Source: Protonemura montana
Taxonomy: Eukaryota > Arthropoda > Insecta > Plecoptera > Nemouridae
Length of the DNA stretch: 64,000 bases
Direction of reading: 5' to 3'
Assembly: GCA_947568835.1 (NCBI GenBank)
Contig: CANOQG010000003.1
Span: forward strand, 826,001-890,000
Under the pieces are notes generated by a model that saw only the letters and a program-made list of their open reading frames with translations, ran no database searches and was not told the origin of the DNA. Made by a program: the position numbers and the translations under genes. Positions 1 through 9,502 of this stretch are shown in pieces (the stretch's first letter is position 1; each line of letters starts with the position of its first letter).

Positions 1-1
1 C

Positions 2-1054
2 ATTAAGCGTGGCGCGCTTTGGTCGTTGTTCCGCACCCTCGAGCTGCGCGCGAACATGCGCGCCAACCCAGGCGAAGTAGAGTTCGTCGAGTGGCTCTTG
101 CGTGTCGGAAACGGCGAGATTTTGAATGACTGCCACCTCCCGGATGACACCATCGCATTACCTGTCCAATGCGTCGTGGACTGCGTCATTGACGCCGTCT
201 TCGGCACGAGCATTAGTGCTGCCGAGATGGCCGTGATGCAAGACCATGCCATCCTCTGCCCGAAGAACGTGGAGTCTTTGAACATCAATGACAACGTTCT
301 TGAGCGCCTCGAAGGTGACGTGTTCGAATACTGCAGCGCCGACACTGTCGATGTCAGTGAAGGCGAAGATGGCGACGTTTTGGCTACCGATTATCCCGTA
401 GAATATCTAAATTCATTAACGCCATCCGGGATGCCACCGCACAAGCTTCGTCTGAAAGTTCATGCAATCGTGATGCTCATGAGGAACGTCGACGTGAGAG
501 CCGGCCTATGCAATAAGACTCGACTCAGCGTTGTTGCACTCCACGAGCACGTGATCGACTGCAGGATCATCGGAGGGCGCTGTGCGGGACGACGCACTTT
601 CCTATGTAGAGTCAACCTAACTCCCTCGGACATTGGCATGCCCTTTACGATGACAAGGCGCCAGTTTCCGATCCGTCTGGCATTCGCCATGACCATCAAT
701 AAAGCCCAGGGTCAATCTTTAAAGAGGGTGGGAATTCATTTAGAAAAACCAGTATTCGGACACGGTCAGCTATACGTGGCGCTTTCTCGGGCTCGCTCTT
801 TGGACTCGATCTTCGTGGCAGTCGCCGGTAACGAGGCGCAGGGCAAGTTGATCGTCTCGAGCAACACCACCTTCACCAAGAACATCGTGTACCAGGAGGT
901 GCTCGAGATTCATGCGCCGGACCACCAGGCAGCGGATCCTTCCTCGCGTAGTGGCTATCAAGAGGCTGACCAGCAGGCCCTTGAGCAGTCGCTTAGTCAA
1001 CTCGCTGTATCGGATGCGGATGAAGAAGTTCCAATGGACGCCTCCTCCTCCTAA
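2..1054 (+). CDS. Helitron Rep-helicase, C-terminal 350 residues (partial)
   Basis: This frame is open at the left edge and corresponds to residues 1567-1916 of the intact G2 protein. It covers the end of the PIF1-type helicase: LRANMRA, FAMTINKAQGQSL (motif V-like) and YVALSRA (motif VI, arginine finger region), then the acidic, Ser-rich tail ending MDASSS. One change stands out. The sequence CNGTRL found in the other three copies reads CNKTRL here (G1738K, two adjacent base changes at 515-516). NGTR is strongly conserved in Helitron and PIF1 helicases, so this copy may be impaired. No stop or frameshift is seen in the visible part, and whether the N-terminal part is intact cannot be told from this window. 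PIF1-family helicases unwind DNA 5' to 3'; in Helitrons this is thought to drive strand displacement during rolling-circle transposition. Confidence 0.93.
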   Translation: MKRGALWSLFRTLELRANMRANPGEVEFVEWLLRVGNGEILNDCHLPDDTIALPVQCVVDCVIDAVFGTSISAAEMAVMQDHAILCPKNVESLNINDNVLERLEGDVFEYCSADTVDVSEGEDGDVLATDYPVEYLNSLTPSGMPPHKLRLKVHAIVMLMRNVDVRAGLCNKTRLSVVALHEHVIDCRIIGGRCAGRRTFLCRVNLTPSDIGMPFTMTRRQFPIRLAFAMTINKAQGQSLKRVGIHLEKPVFGHGQLYVALSRARSLDSIFVAVAGNEAQGKLIVSSNTTFTKNIVYQEVLEIHAPDHQAADPSSRSGYQEADQQALEQSLSQLAVSDADEEVPMDASSS

Positions 1055-1344
1055 ATCCTATCATTGTACTATCCCTTACATTTGCAATAGCGGTAACATT
1101 TCCTAGATAAATTTAAATTCAGTAAGGCTGGGTAGGGCAGACCAGGAACCGTGACTAGCACGGCAGGTAGCAACCCAATTCCCATATATTTCACCATGCT
1201 GACACGCTTTTCTGCTGCAGGTGTAAAGCACCGGACGCCGCATAGCCCTTTAACTTCACGACCATTGCGCTCGCATGTGGACACTCTAACGGAACTGCTC
1301 CTCCCAGAGCTAGACAATTATGCATGTACATTAATTGATAGATT

Positions 1345-2093
1345 ATATTGTACATACATTTAGTAAAGTAGTTACTTCTAACTAATAGTATTAGAAATGC
1401 AGCCTGCTGTTTTACAAAAAATGCATGTTCAAAAAAACAAAAAAACAAAAAAAAAATCATAGATTTAGTAAAGTAGTTACTAAGTAGTAAGTAGTAGTAG
1501 TTGGTTAGTAAGTAGTTAATAGTTATGCAACCTGTTGTTTTCCATCTGCATGTCATGCATGTTCAAAAAAACAAAAAAACAAAAAAAAAATCATAGATTT
1601 AGTAAAGTAGTTACTAAGTAGTAAGTAGTAGTAGTTGGTAAGTAAGTAGTTAATAGTTATGCAACCTGCTGTTTTCCATCTGCATGTCATGCATGTTCAA
1701 AAAAATAAAATAAAAAAAAAATCATATATTTAGTAAAGTAGTTACTAAGTAGTAAGTAGTAGTAGTAGTTGGTAAGTAAGTAGTTAATAGTTATGCAACC
1801 TGCTGTTTTCCATCTGCATGTCATGCATGTTCAAAAAAAAAAAATAAAAAAAAAATCATAGATTTAGTAAAGTAGTTACTAAGTAGTTAGTAGTAGTAGT
1901 TGGTAAGCAAGTAGTTTATAGTTATGCAACCTGCTGTTTTCCATCTGCATGTCATGCATGTTCAAAAAAACAAAAAAAAAAAAAAAAATCATAGATTTAG
2001 TAAAGTAGTTACTAAGTAGTAAGTAGTAGTAGTAGTTGGTAAGTAAGTAGTTAATAGTTATGCAACCTACTGTTTTCTATCTGCATGTTTGCA
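1345..2093 (+). repeat. 3' tandem repeat family A, six units
   Basis: Direct repeats of about 131-135 bp (the first is shorter) start near 1359, 1462, 1597, 1728, 1862 and 1995. Each unit runs from TTTAGTAAAGTAGTTACTAA through stacked GTAGTAA/GTAGTAG runs and TGCATGTCATGCATG to an A-rich run that varies in length. The GTAGTA and GCATG motifs are themselves short repeats. The array follows the stop codon by about 290 bp. Confidence 0.9.
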
Positions 2094-2144
2094 ATTTTTT
2101 TAAGGTCACAATCTTACTTTCGTGTCGGTCTTTTTACTGCATGT

Positions 2145-2538
2145 TTCTCTTTTCTTGATTCCATCTTGGAATGTCAAACCAACTAACCACCAAGCATGAT
2201 AGCATTGCACCAGTCTAAAAACTGAACAATGCATCCTACCTATCCGACACAGTTGATCCTTGCATGAATCCTTGCATCTCTCTTCTCGATTCCATCTTGG
2301 AATGCCAAACCAACTAACTACCAAGCATGATAGCATTGCACCAGTCTAAAAACTGAACAATGCATCCTACCTATCCGACACAGTTGATCCTTGCATGTAT
2401 CCTTGCATCTCTCTTCTCGATTCCATCTTGGAATGCCAAACCAACTAACTACCAAGCATGATAGCATTGCACCAGTCTAAAAACTGAACAATGCATCCTA
2501 CCTATCCGACACAGATCCTTGCATGTATCCTTGCATGT
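2145..2538 (+). repeat. 3' tandem repeat family B, 131 bp, three copies
   Basis: GATTCCATCTTGGAATG recurs at 2157, 2288 and 2419, a period of exactly 131 bp. Each unit also contains CAAGCATGATAGCATTGCA and CCTACCTATCCGACACAG. TTCCATCTTGGAA is an inverted repeat within each unit. No coding potential is supported. Confidence 0.9.
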
Positions 2539-2630
2539 CCGCACATCAGAGATTCCTGTTGCTTGCAACGGGCTGCACAATCTTTGATAGTGTAAGGCAG
2601 AGGCGATGTAGTGTGCGACGATCGCCATGC

Positions 2631-2657
2631 TGCCGGGGCGGGATGGGGGCCCCGGCA
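2631..2657 (+). other. GC-rich hairpin in 3' region
   Basis: TGCCGGGGC pairs perfectly with GCCCCGGCA (9-bp stem) around the 9-base loop GGGATGGGG. It is conserved in all four G units and lies in otherwise AT-rich DNA. It is not followed by CTRR, so it is not the element end. It could be a transcript 3' structure or a replication pause site; the sequence alone cannot decide. Confidence 0.75.
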
Positions 2658-2659
2658 TA

Positions 2660-3478
2660 ACAATTATTTTTAAAATTCTCTCAATTAACAGCTTGAATAC
2701 ATTTAGAAACTTTTTTTTTCTCCAAGAATGGTGCCTCTCTCTTGCCGTCTTTTTTATTTTGTTTTAGACCCCCTGCCCCTGCCAATCGTGGAGAAGGAAC
2801 TTCTTTATGGCACCATTGCGGAGATTACTTTCAATTACGAATGAACAGTGGCGATACTGCGACATGGCAGTTCTGCATTGACTGTTGCTTTCAAATGGTC
2901 AATGTTTTTAACGCAAATCGTCGTAACCATGTGAATATTTCTTATATTTGTAAGAATGATCATAATATTGGCAAATAAAAATTACAATAATTAATAGGTA
3001 CATTTTTTTTTGTTTAATCTTCAAAAAAAAACCTTCGTCACTGAAACCAAACCAAAAATATTTGTCCTTTCTGTCCAAAAAGCACACCAAATGGTTGTGT
3101 CCTTATAAGCAATGCTGCTGGTTAGCCATCATCGTTGAAGGTACTGGCGGAAATCAGGTAAGGTATGGTATATCAAGTCGTAAGGGCATAATACTTTGTT
3201 TTCTTGACATTTTCTCAGTACTTTATTTTGTTGTCCCATAAAAGTTTCTTAAATGTATGCGTAGAGGCTACATTAAGTGTAAAGTCTCAGTTCGGTCCCA
3301 GGGCTTAGGGACTAGATTTTGGCCTAGGCCCATATATTTTTGTCATGATCTATCCTATCGGCATATGCCCTATGGGCATAGGGTACTAGAAAAACAGTAG
3401 TGAGCTTTTTGTAATTGTTAATCCAAGTACAAAGACAATACTAATACTAAAATAAAACCACTAGGGATAAGAACAACA
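2660..3478 (+). other. Non-coding 3' region of G0
   Basis: This stretch is AT-rich, without credible ORFs, and conserved in G1, G2 and G3. It contains AATAAA at 2974-2979 as the best candidate poly(A) signal, about 1.9 kb after the stop codon, and the proximal terminus-like hairpin at 3364-3389. Confidence 0.6.
3364..3389 (+). other. Proximal Helitron 3'-end-like hairpin
   Basis: TATGCCC-TAT-GGGCATA is a perfect 7-bp stem with a 3-base loop. GGGTA and then CTAG (3386-3389) follow at once. This copies the layout of the distal terminus at 3479-3506 (hairpin, GGGTACTG, CTAG) 115 bp upstream of it. It is present only in G units. Confidence 0.65.
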
Positions 3479-3523
3479 GGTGCCGTTAGGCATCGGGTAC
3501 TGCTAGTTAACCTTATATAAAAG
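3479..3523 (+). other. Helitron-like 3' terminus and unit junction 1 (G0/N1)
   Basis: GGTGCC-GTTA-GGCATC forms a 6-bp stem (one G-T wobble) with a 4-base loop. After 8 bases comes CTAG at 3503-3506, followed by T. A hairpin a few bases before a CTRR end is the classic Helitron 3' signature. G units and N units share this ~28-bp block although the sequence upstream of it is unrelated, as expected for the 3' end of one Helitron family. Immediately downstream, TTAACC and the TATA-like TATATAAAAG (3514-3523) begin the next unit. Confidence 0.8.
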
Positions 3524-4714
3524 CTTTAAATCGCGATGTTCAACTTTTTAGTTTGTGGGTATATGGCTGGGTGGGTGGCTGGCTGGGATGTAACCGGCTG
3601 CTCTACTGGTAATGGAAATTGCGAAATGCGACTGAAAACGTATGGAAATGGGCTAGAATTTTTCAGAATTAACTTTAACATTGGCAGGCGACATTTTCAC
3701 AGTGATTTAAAATCGTTTTCATGGTGAAAAGTTGCTAAATATGACGGCAAGATATCTCAGAGCCAGGCGATGCAACTCGATTTTTTAAATTCTTTTAAAA
3801 CTCAAATTTTTCTAGCCTCGAGCTTCGCGGTGATTTCATGCATTCGTATTAAAGTTGTTGATGTTATTGAGCGAAAACACATTCAATTGCGATCGTTTTA
3901 CGTGAAAAAGAATTAATTTTGCTAATAAACTGACATCTTTGATCAATTGTTTGCTTTTTTGACACCACGGCAAGGTGTGCGAAATCGTGAATGTATCTTT
4001 TCGGCAGTGAACCTAGGCTATTCAAACGTCAAATTCAACGTCAAAGTCAACGTCAATGTCAAATTAGTTTCGAAATCTCCAGAACTGAAGGAAAAACGTG
4101 TGAAATTGGCTTATATTGGTTCAAATTCAGGTTTACATTCCGCTACGTCTTTTTCACGGTGATTTTTAAGTGCATTATTATAGTAAAGTATCAAAAATAT
4201 TGTTGATGTCTTGGCAAGCAAAGTCAAGGAAAGTTAAACAATCTATTAACACAACTATTGGAATATTTTGTAAATATATTTAAAGATATTTATTGTTAAT
4301 AGTATACGAAAGTCAAGAAATTTCTTAAAATACGACGATTTTTCTCCATCCCCAGCCTAGACAAGATCATACAGTTGATTCCAAGCCATCAATGATATTT
4401 GTGACAATTATGTAAATCAATAGCAATCCTAACTTTCTTTGCAGGTCTTTAAGACATTAGATAGGGTTTTCAAACAAACAAAACATACTTTATTAGTTTT
4501 TTATTGATGATTTTGCCAAAACTAGGTTTAGAGTGACATTGACAGATCAAAGATAAACATTTGACAGATATCTTTCATCGAATCAGGACGCCGTGGATAT
4601 TTATTTTATTTTCGGGGATGCCGTGATCATTCAACAGGTATTTAAATTCAATACGTCATTAATGACAGAGTGCAGTTTTATCAAATCTAATCCAAATACG
4701 CAATCTAAGTTTAA

Positions 4715-7012
4715 TATGGTTTTCTATGGAATTGTATAATATTATATAGTACTTTATGGTGTTATATGGTAGTCTATGTTATTCTATGGTATTCTATGGT
4801 ATTCTATGGAGTTCTAAGGTATTTTATGATATTGTTTGGTATTCTATGATATTTTTGGGTATTGTATGGTATTCTATGGAGTTCTATGGTATTCTATGAT
4901 ATTGTATGGTATACTATAGTATTCTATGGTATACTATGGTATTCTATGGTATTCTATGGTATTATATGGTATTCTATGGTATTCTATAGAATTCTATGGT
5001 ATTCTATGGTATTCCATGGTATTCTATGGAGTTCTATGGTATTCTATGATATTGTATGGTATACTATAGTATTCTATGGTATACTATGGTATTCTATTGT
5101 TTCTATGGTATTTTATGGTATTCTATAGTATTCTATAGTATTCAATGGTAATCTATGGTATTCTATGGTATTCTATGGAGTGCTATGGTACTCTATGGTA
5201 TTCTATGGAGTGCTATGGTATTCTATGATTTTCTATGGTATTGTATGGTATTCTATGGTATTCTATAAAGTGCTATGGTATTCTATGATATTATATGGTG
5301 TGGTATGGTATTCTATGGTATTCTATGGTATTCTATTGATTTCTATTGTATTCTATGATATTGTATGGTATTGTAAGCTATTGTATGGTATTGTATGGTA
5401 TTCTATGGTATTGTTTGGTATTCTATGGTGTTCTATGGTATTGTATGGTATTGTATTGTATTATATGGTATTCTATGGAGTTTAATGGTATTCTATGGTA
5501 TTCTATCATATTCTATGGTATATTATGGTATTCTATGGTATTCTATGGTATATTATGGTATTCTATGGTATTCTATGGTATTTTATGGTATTCTATGGTA
5601 TTCTTTGGTATTCTTTGGTATTCTATGATATTGTATGGTATTCTATGGAGTGCTATGGTATTCTATGGAGTGATATGATATTCTATGATATTGTATGGTA
5701 TTAAATGCTATTGTATGGTATTGTTTAGTATTGCATGGTATTGTATGGAGTTCTATGGTATTCTATGGTATTGTTTGGTATTCTATGGTGTTCTATGGTA
5801 TTGCATGGTATTGTTTTGTATTATATGATATTCTATGGAGTTTAATGGTATTCTATGGTATTCTATCATATTCTATGGTATATTATGGTATTCTATGGTA
5901 TTCTATGGTATATTATGGTATTCTATGGTATTCTATGGTATTTTATGGTATTCTATGGTATTCTTTGGTATTCTTTGGTATTCTATGATATTGTATGGTA
6001 TTCTATGGAGTGATATGATATTCTATGATATTGTATGGTATTATATGCTATTGTATGGTATTGTTTAGTATTGCATGGTATTGTATGGAGTTCTATGGTA
6101 TTCTATGGTATTGTTTGGTATTCTATGGTGTTCTATGGTATTGCATGGTATTGTTTTGTATTATATGATATTCTATGGAGTTTAATGGTATTCTATGGTA
6201 TTCTATGGTATTCTATGGTATTTTATGGTATTCTATGGTATTCTTTGGTATTCTATGGTATTCTTTGGTATTTTTTGGTATTCTCAGGTATTGTATGGTA
6301 TTGTATGGTATTCTATCGTATTGTTTGGTATTCTTTGGTGTTCTTTTGTATGCTATGATAGTTTTTGGTATTCTATGGAATTCTATGGAGTTCTATGATA
6401 TTTAATGATATTCTATGGTTTTCTATGGTTTTCTATGGTATTCTATGGTATTCTATGGTATTCTTTGGTATTATATGGTATTGTATGGTATTCATTGGTA
6501 TTATATGGTATTATTTGGTTTTGTTTGAAAGTGTATGGTATTAAATGTTATTGGATGGTATTCTATAAAATTTTATGGGTTTCTTTGATATAATATGCTC
6601 TCTATGGTATTTGGAGGTATTCGATAGTATTATTTGCTATCCTATGATGTTGCAAGGAATGGTATGGTATTCCATATGTTCTTATGGTTTTCTATATTAT
6701 TTTATGGTATTTTTTGGTATCCTCTGGTATTTTATGAGTTTCAATGGATTTCTATTGTATAAAAAGATACTTTATGGTGTTGCTAGGAATTGAATGGTAT
6801 TCGATGATATAGTTTGACATTCTTAGGTATTGTATGGTATTGTATGGTATTCTAAGTACTCTTTGGTATTGTATGATATTGTTAGGTATTTTATGGGTTT
6901 GTTAGGTATTATATGGGTTCGTTTGGTATTTTATGGCATTTTATGGTATTGTATTGTATTGAATGGAATTTTATGGTTTTCCTAGGGTTTCTTTGGTATT
7001 GAATGGTTTTCT
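4715..7012 (+). repeat. Decamer satellite array of N1
   Basis: Degenerate tandem copies of TATGGTATTC (variants TATGGTATTG, TATGATATTG, TATGGAGTTC). Most of it holds a strict 10-bp register; the last 500 bp is more degenerate. A higher-order repeat is visible: 5461 onward recurs at 5821 (360 bp) and 5701 onward at 6041 (340 bp). The + strand consensus has no stop codon in any frame, which creates meaningless ORFs. Confidence 0.95.
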
Positions 7013-7013
7013 A

Positions 7014-7098
7014 TCAAAGAAAACTCAAAACACGTTAAAAACCAAAATGCCCACTCCCTCAAAATCGTAAGGTGCCGTTAGGCAGCGGGTACTGCTAG
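7014..7098 (+). other. N1 terminal block, TC...CTAG
   Basis: An 85-bp block starts TCAAAGAAAACTC (preceded by A) and ends with the hairpin and CTAG (followed by T). All N units have it, with 84-85 bp and the same left edge, whatever sequence precedes it. Confidence 0.75.
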
Positions 7099-7115
7099 TT
7101 AACCTTATATAAAAG
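7071..7115 (+). other. Unit junction 2 (N1/G1)
   Basis: The hairpin is GGTGCC-GTTA-GGCAGC (5 of 6 pairs), CTAG is at 7095-7098 and the TATA-like box at 7106-7115. The right arm reads GGCAGC where junction 1 has GGCATC. Confidence 0.8.
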
Positions 7116-8326
7116 CCTTAAATTGTGATGTTCAACTTTTTAGTTTGTGGGTATATGGCTGGCTGGCTGGCTGGGTGGCTGGGATGTAACCGGCCGCTCT
7201 ACTGGTTATGGAAATTGTGAAATGAGACTCAAAACGTACGAAAATGGGCTAGAATTTTTCAGAATTAACTTTTACATTGGCAGGCGACATTTTCACAGCG
7301 ATTTAAAATCGTTTTCATGGTGAAAAGTTGCTAAATATGACGGCAAGATATCTCAGAGCCAGGCGATGCAGCTCGATTTGATAATTCTTTTAATACTCAA
7401 GTTTTTCTAGCCTGGAGCTTCTCGGCGCATTTTAATGCATTCGTATTAAAGTTGTTGATGTAATTGAGCGAAAACACATTCAATTGCGATCGTTTTACGT
7501 GAAAAAGAATTAATTTTGCTAATAAACTGACAGCTTTGATCAATTGTTTGCTATTTTGACACCACGGCAAGGTGAACGAAATCGTGAATGTATCTTTTCA
7601 GCAGTGGATCATCAGGCCAAATTAAACGTCAAAATGGGTTGAAATGTCAAACTATCAACTAAAACCCCTTTGTTTCTGGCGAAAATCTGTCAAAAACGAC
7701 AGGAAATGGTTATAATTTGTACCTGATTTCAAAGCACTTTATGAAACGCGACATTTTTAAGGTGAGTTGATGGGATACGGCGATTTAAACAGGATTTTAA
7801 ATTAAACTTCATATGAAACTGGTGAGTAAGGAAAAAGTTTGACTTATAACAGGCGTAAAAATCGTATTTTTACGTATTTTATGTAATATTTATAAATATA
7901 AATATTTTATTATATTGTATTGTATACAAAAGACAAAAAATTCTTTAAAATACGACGATTTTACTCCATCCCCAGCCTAGACAAGATCACGCAGTTGATT
8001 CCAAGCGATCAATGATATTTGTGGCATTAATGCAAATTATCAGTAACTTTAACGGATTTCGCAATCTTTAAAGGCATAAAATAGAGTTTTTTCAACAACT
8101 AAGACACACTTGATTAGTTTCTTATTGATAATTTTGCCAAAACTAGATTTAGAGTGACATTGACAGATCAAAGATAAACATTTGATGGATGTTTTTCATC
8201 GAATCAGGACGCCGTGGATATTTATTTTATTTTCGAGACTGCCGTGATCGTTCAACAGGTATTTAAATTCAAAACGTCATTAATTACAGAGTGCAGCTTT
8301 AAAAAATCTGATCCAAATACGCAATC

Positions 8327-8592
8327 TATGGTTTAATATGGTTTTCTATGAAATTGTATGGTATTGTATTGTATGGTATTGTTTGGTTATTTACGGTATT
8401 CTATGGAATTGTACAGTATTTTATGGTATTGCATGGTAAAGTATGGTATTTTACGGTATTCTATGATATTCTATGGTATTGTATGGTATTGTTTGGTATA
8501 ATATGGAATTGTATGGTATTTTATGGTATTGCATGGTATTGCATGGTATTGCAAGCTAAAGTATGGTATTCTATGGTATTCAATGGTTTTTT
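8327..8592 (+). repeat. Short decamer array in G1 leader
   Basis: About 26 degenerate units of the N-unit decamer, many as TATGGTATTG or with inserts such as GGTAAAG. The array ends at TTTTTTACAGGCG, and the gene-proximal region follows. Confidence 0.9.
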
Positions 8593-9016
8593 ACAGGCGT
8601 AAAAATAGTATATTTATTAAACATTTTGTGTTCAATTGTGTTTCTTTAATGAGTTTTCAGATAACTTTAGTAGTGATTTAACCCGTAATTAATAAGCTAA
8701 CCTCTAAAGACACATTATTATGATCACTGACCACAATAGTTTGACTTCTGGCTTCATTTATTTACAGCGTGTAGCATCGACAGCTTCTTATGGCACGTAA
8801 TTTAAATCGTCGCGCGTGGTGTAAAAGTTTGAATTTGCGTGACGTCATTTTACGTAGCGGGATGTTGGTTACCGCTTTTTGATCGGCATCTACGCTCGGC
8901 AATTAGTCACACTCCCAAAGCTCGCCAACCGCCATTTGCTAAAGCAGTTAGTCGAGCATGAGAGTGCGGATTACCTACACGGCGAAACACGGGGAAGAAT
9001 TTCGTCGCTATTCAAG
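8593..9016 (+). promoter_or_regulatory. Probable promoter and first non-coding exon of G1
   Basis: This region is conserved in G1, G2, G3 and, as far as visible, G4, and precedes the probable 5' splice site at 9016/9017. It contains a perfect palindromic CRE, TGACGTCA, at 8840-8847 (CREB/ATF-type site). A YY1-like ACCGCCATTTGC lies near 8929-8940. No TATA box is obvious next to the gene, so transcription may start from a TATA-less promoter here. The start site is not determined. Confidence 0.5.
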
Positions 9017-9502
9017 GTAATCTTATTTCAGATTTAATTTGCATGTCACAATATCCAGTAATAGTCAACCACTAATATCATCAAGTGATTCAATAATTTA
9101 TAGTGATTTTATAGCGTTAAGCTTCTTAATTATTAAAATTATCGTTCATCATCAAGACTGGAAAGCATACATTTTGCCCGTCTTGTGGATATTTCCATGA
9201 CGTCATTTTTACGTAACATGATGCAATCGCTCGACGCGATTCTCATCCCCCTCCCCAACCCTCCCATGCCCTCCGTTCCAACAATTAGAAGTGTGTTCAA
9301 CATGGCGTCCAAGCTCGCATTCGAAGCAAATTAGCATATTTCTTTGTAAAGAAACTGAAGTGATTGTTGTGCATATTAAAGCATACATTTAGCCTGGCAT
9401 GATATTTGCGTGAGATCATTTTTACGAAACTTCGTGCTCAGCCACGCTCCGCTTCAGCTCGGCGACGCTAGGCACTACTAAAGCCTCGCTTTCTTCACAC
9501 AG
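9017..9502 (+). other. Probable 5'UTR intron of G1
   Basis: The donor TTCAAG|GTAATC and the acceptor CTTTCTTCACACAG| abut the ATG at 9503, giving 486 nt. G2 and G3 have the same signals at equivalent places (496 nt). A second palindromic CRE is at 9198-9205 inside it. A ten-codon ORF (ATGGCGTCC to TAG, near 9301) also lies inside and would be removed by splicing. Confidence 0.5.

Larger units (their letters stand above)
1..3506 (+). mobile_element. G0: gene-bearing Helitron unit, 5' part outside window
   Basis: Only the 3' part is present: the last 350 codons of the Rep-helicase, then about 2.4 kb of non-coding 3' sequence ending at the hairpin-CTAG terminus. The non-coding part holds in order a run of 131-bp-class repeats, a second 131-bp repeat family (three copies), a GC-rich hairpin, a candidate poly(A) signal AATAAA at 2974-2979, a proximal terminus-like hairpin and the terminal hairpin. 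The same order is seen in G1, G2 and G3. Unit boundaries are inferred from the recurrent junction, because no canonical 5'-TC end is visible. Confidence 0.8.
3507..7098 (+). mobile_element. N1: non-autonomous Helitron-like unit with decamer core
   Basis: The unit has no credible gene. The leader, 3507-4714, begins with ~510 bp shared with every unit. It includes a GGCT/GGGT microsatellite near 3560-3590, a palindromic TTGATCAA and closely spaced CGTCAA motifs near 4027-4065. Next come a 2.3-kb decamer array and the terminal block 7014-7098. The distal leader (4320-4700, with ACGCCGTGGATATTTATTTT) matches N7, G1 and G4 but not N2-N6. The layout of leader, tandem-repeat core and hairpin end recalls DINE-1/HINE-type non-autonomous Helitron relatives. 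Confidence 0.75.

Noticed and set aside
2631-2657. GC-rich hairpin as the Helitron 3' end
   Set aside because: No CTRR follows within 15 bases, and sequence conservation among G units continues ~850 bp beyond it.
3536-3727. 63-residue ORF MFNFLVCGY... at the start of most units
   Set aside because: Its frame is broken in at least four of eleven leaders by the GGCT microsatellite or a stop. Changes between copies are often amino-acid altering, and conservation extends equally outside the frame. The ATG lies too close to the TATA-like box to be in its transcript.
3947-4162. 71-residue ORF in N leaders with VNVNVK-type repeats
   Set aside because: Reads through CGTCAA short repeats, lacks an ATG at its start, and is not kept in all units.
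4715-7012. Decamer and 41-bp arrays as CRISPR or telomere-like repeats
   Set aside because: There are no unique spacers between repeats, the units are contiguous and degenerate, and the context is a eukaryotic transposon.
7099-8326. Unit leaders as LTRs of a retrotransposon
   Set aside because: No TG...CA ends, primer binding site, polypurine tract, gag or pol. The repeated leader always follows a hairpin-CTAG end instead.
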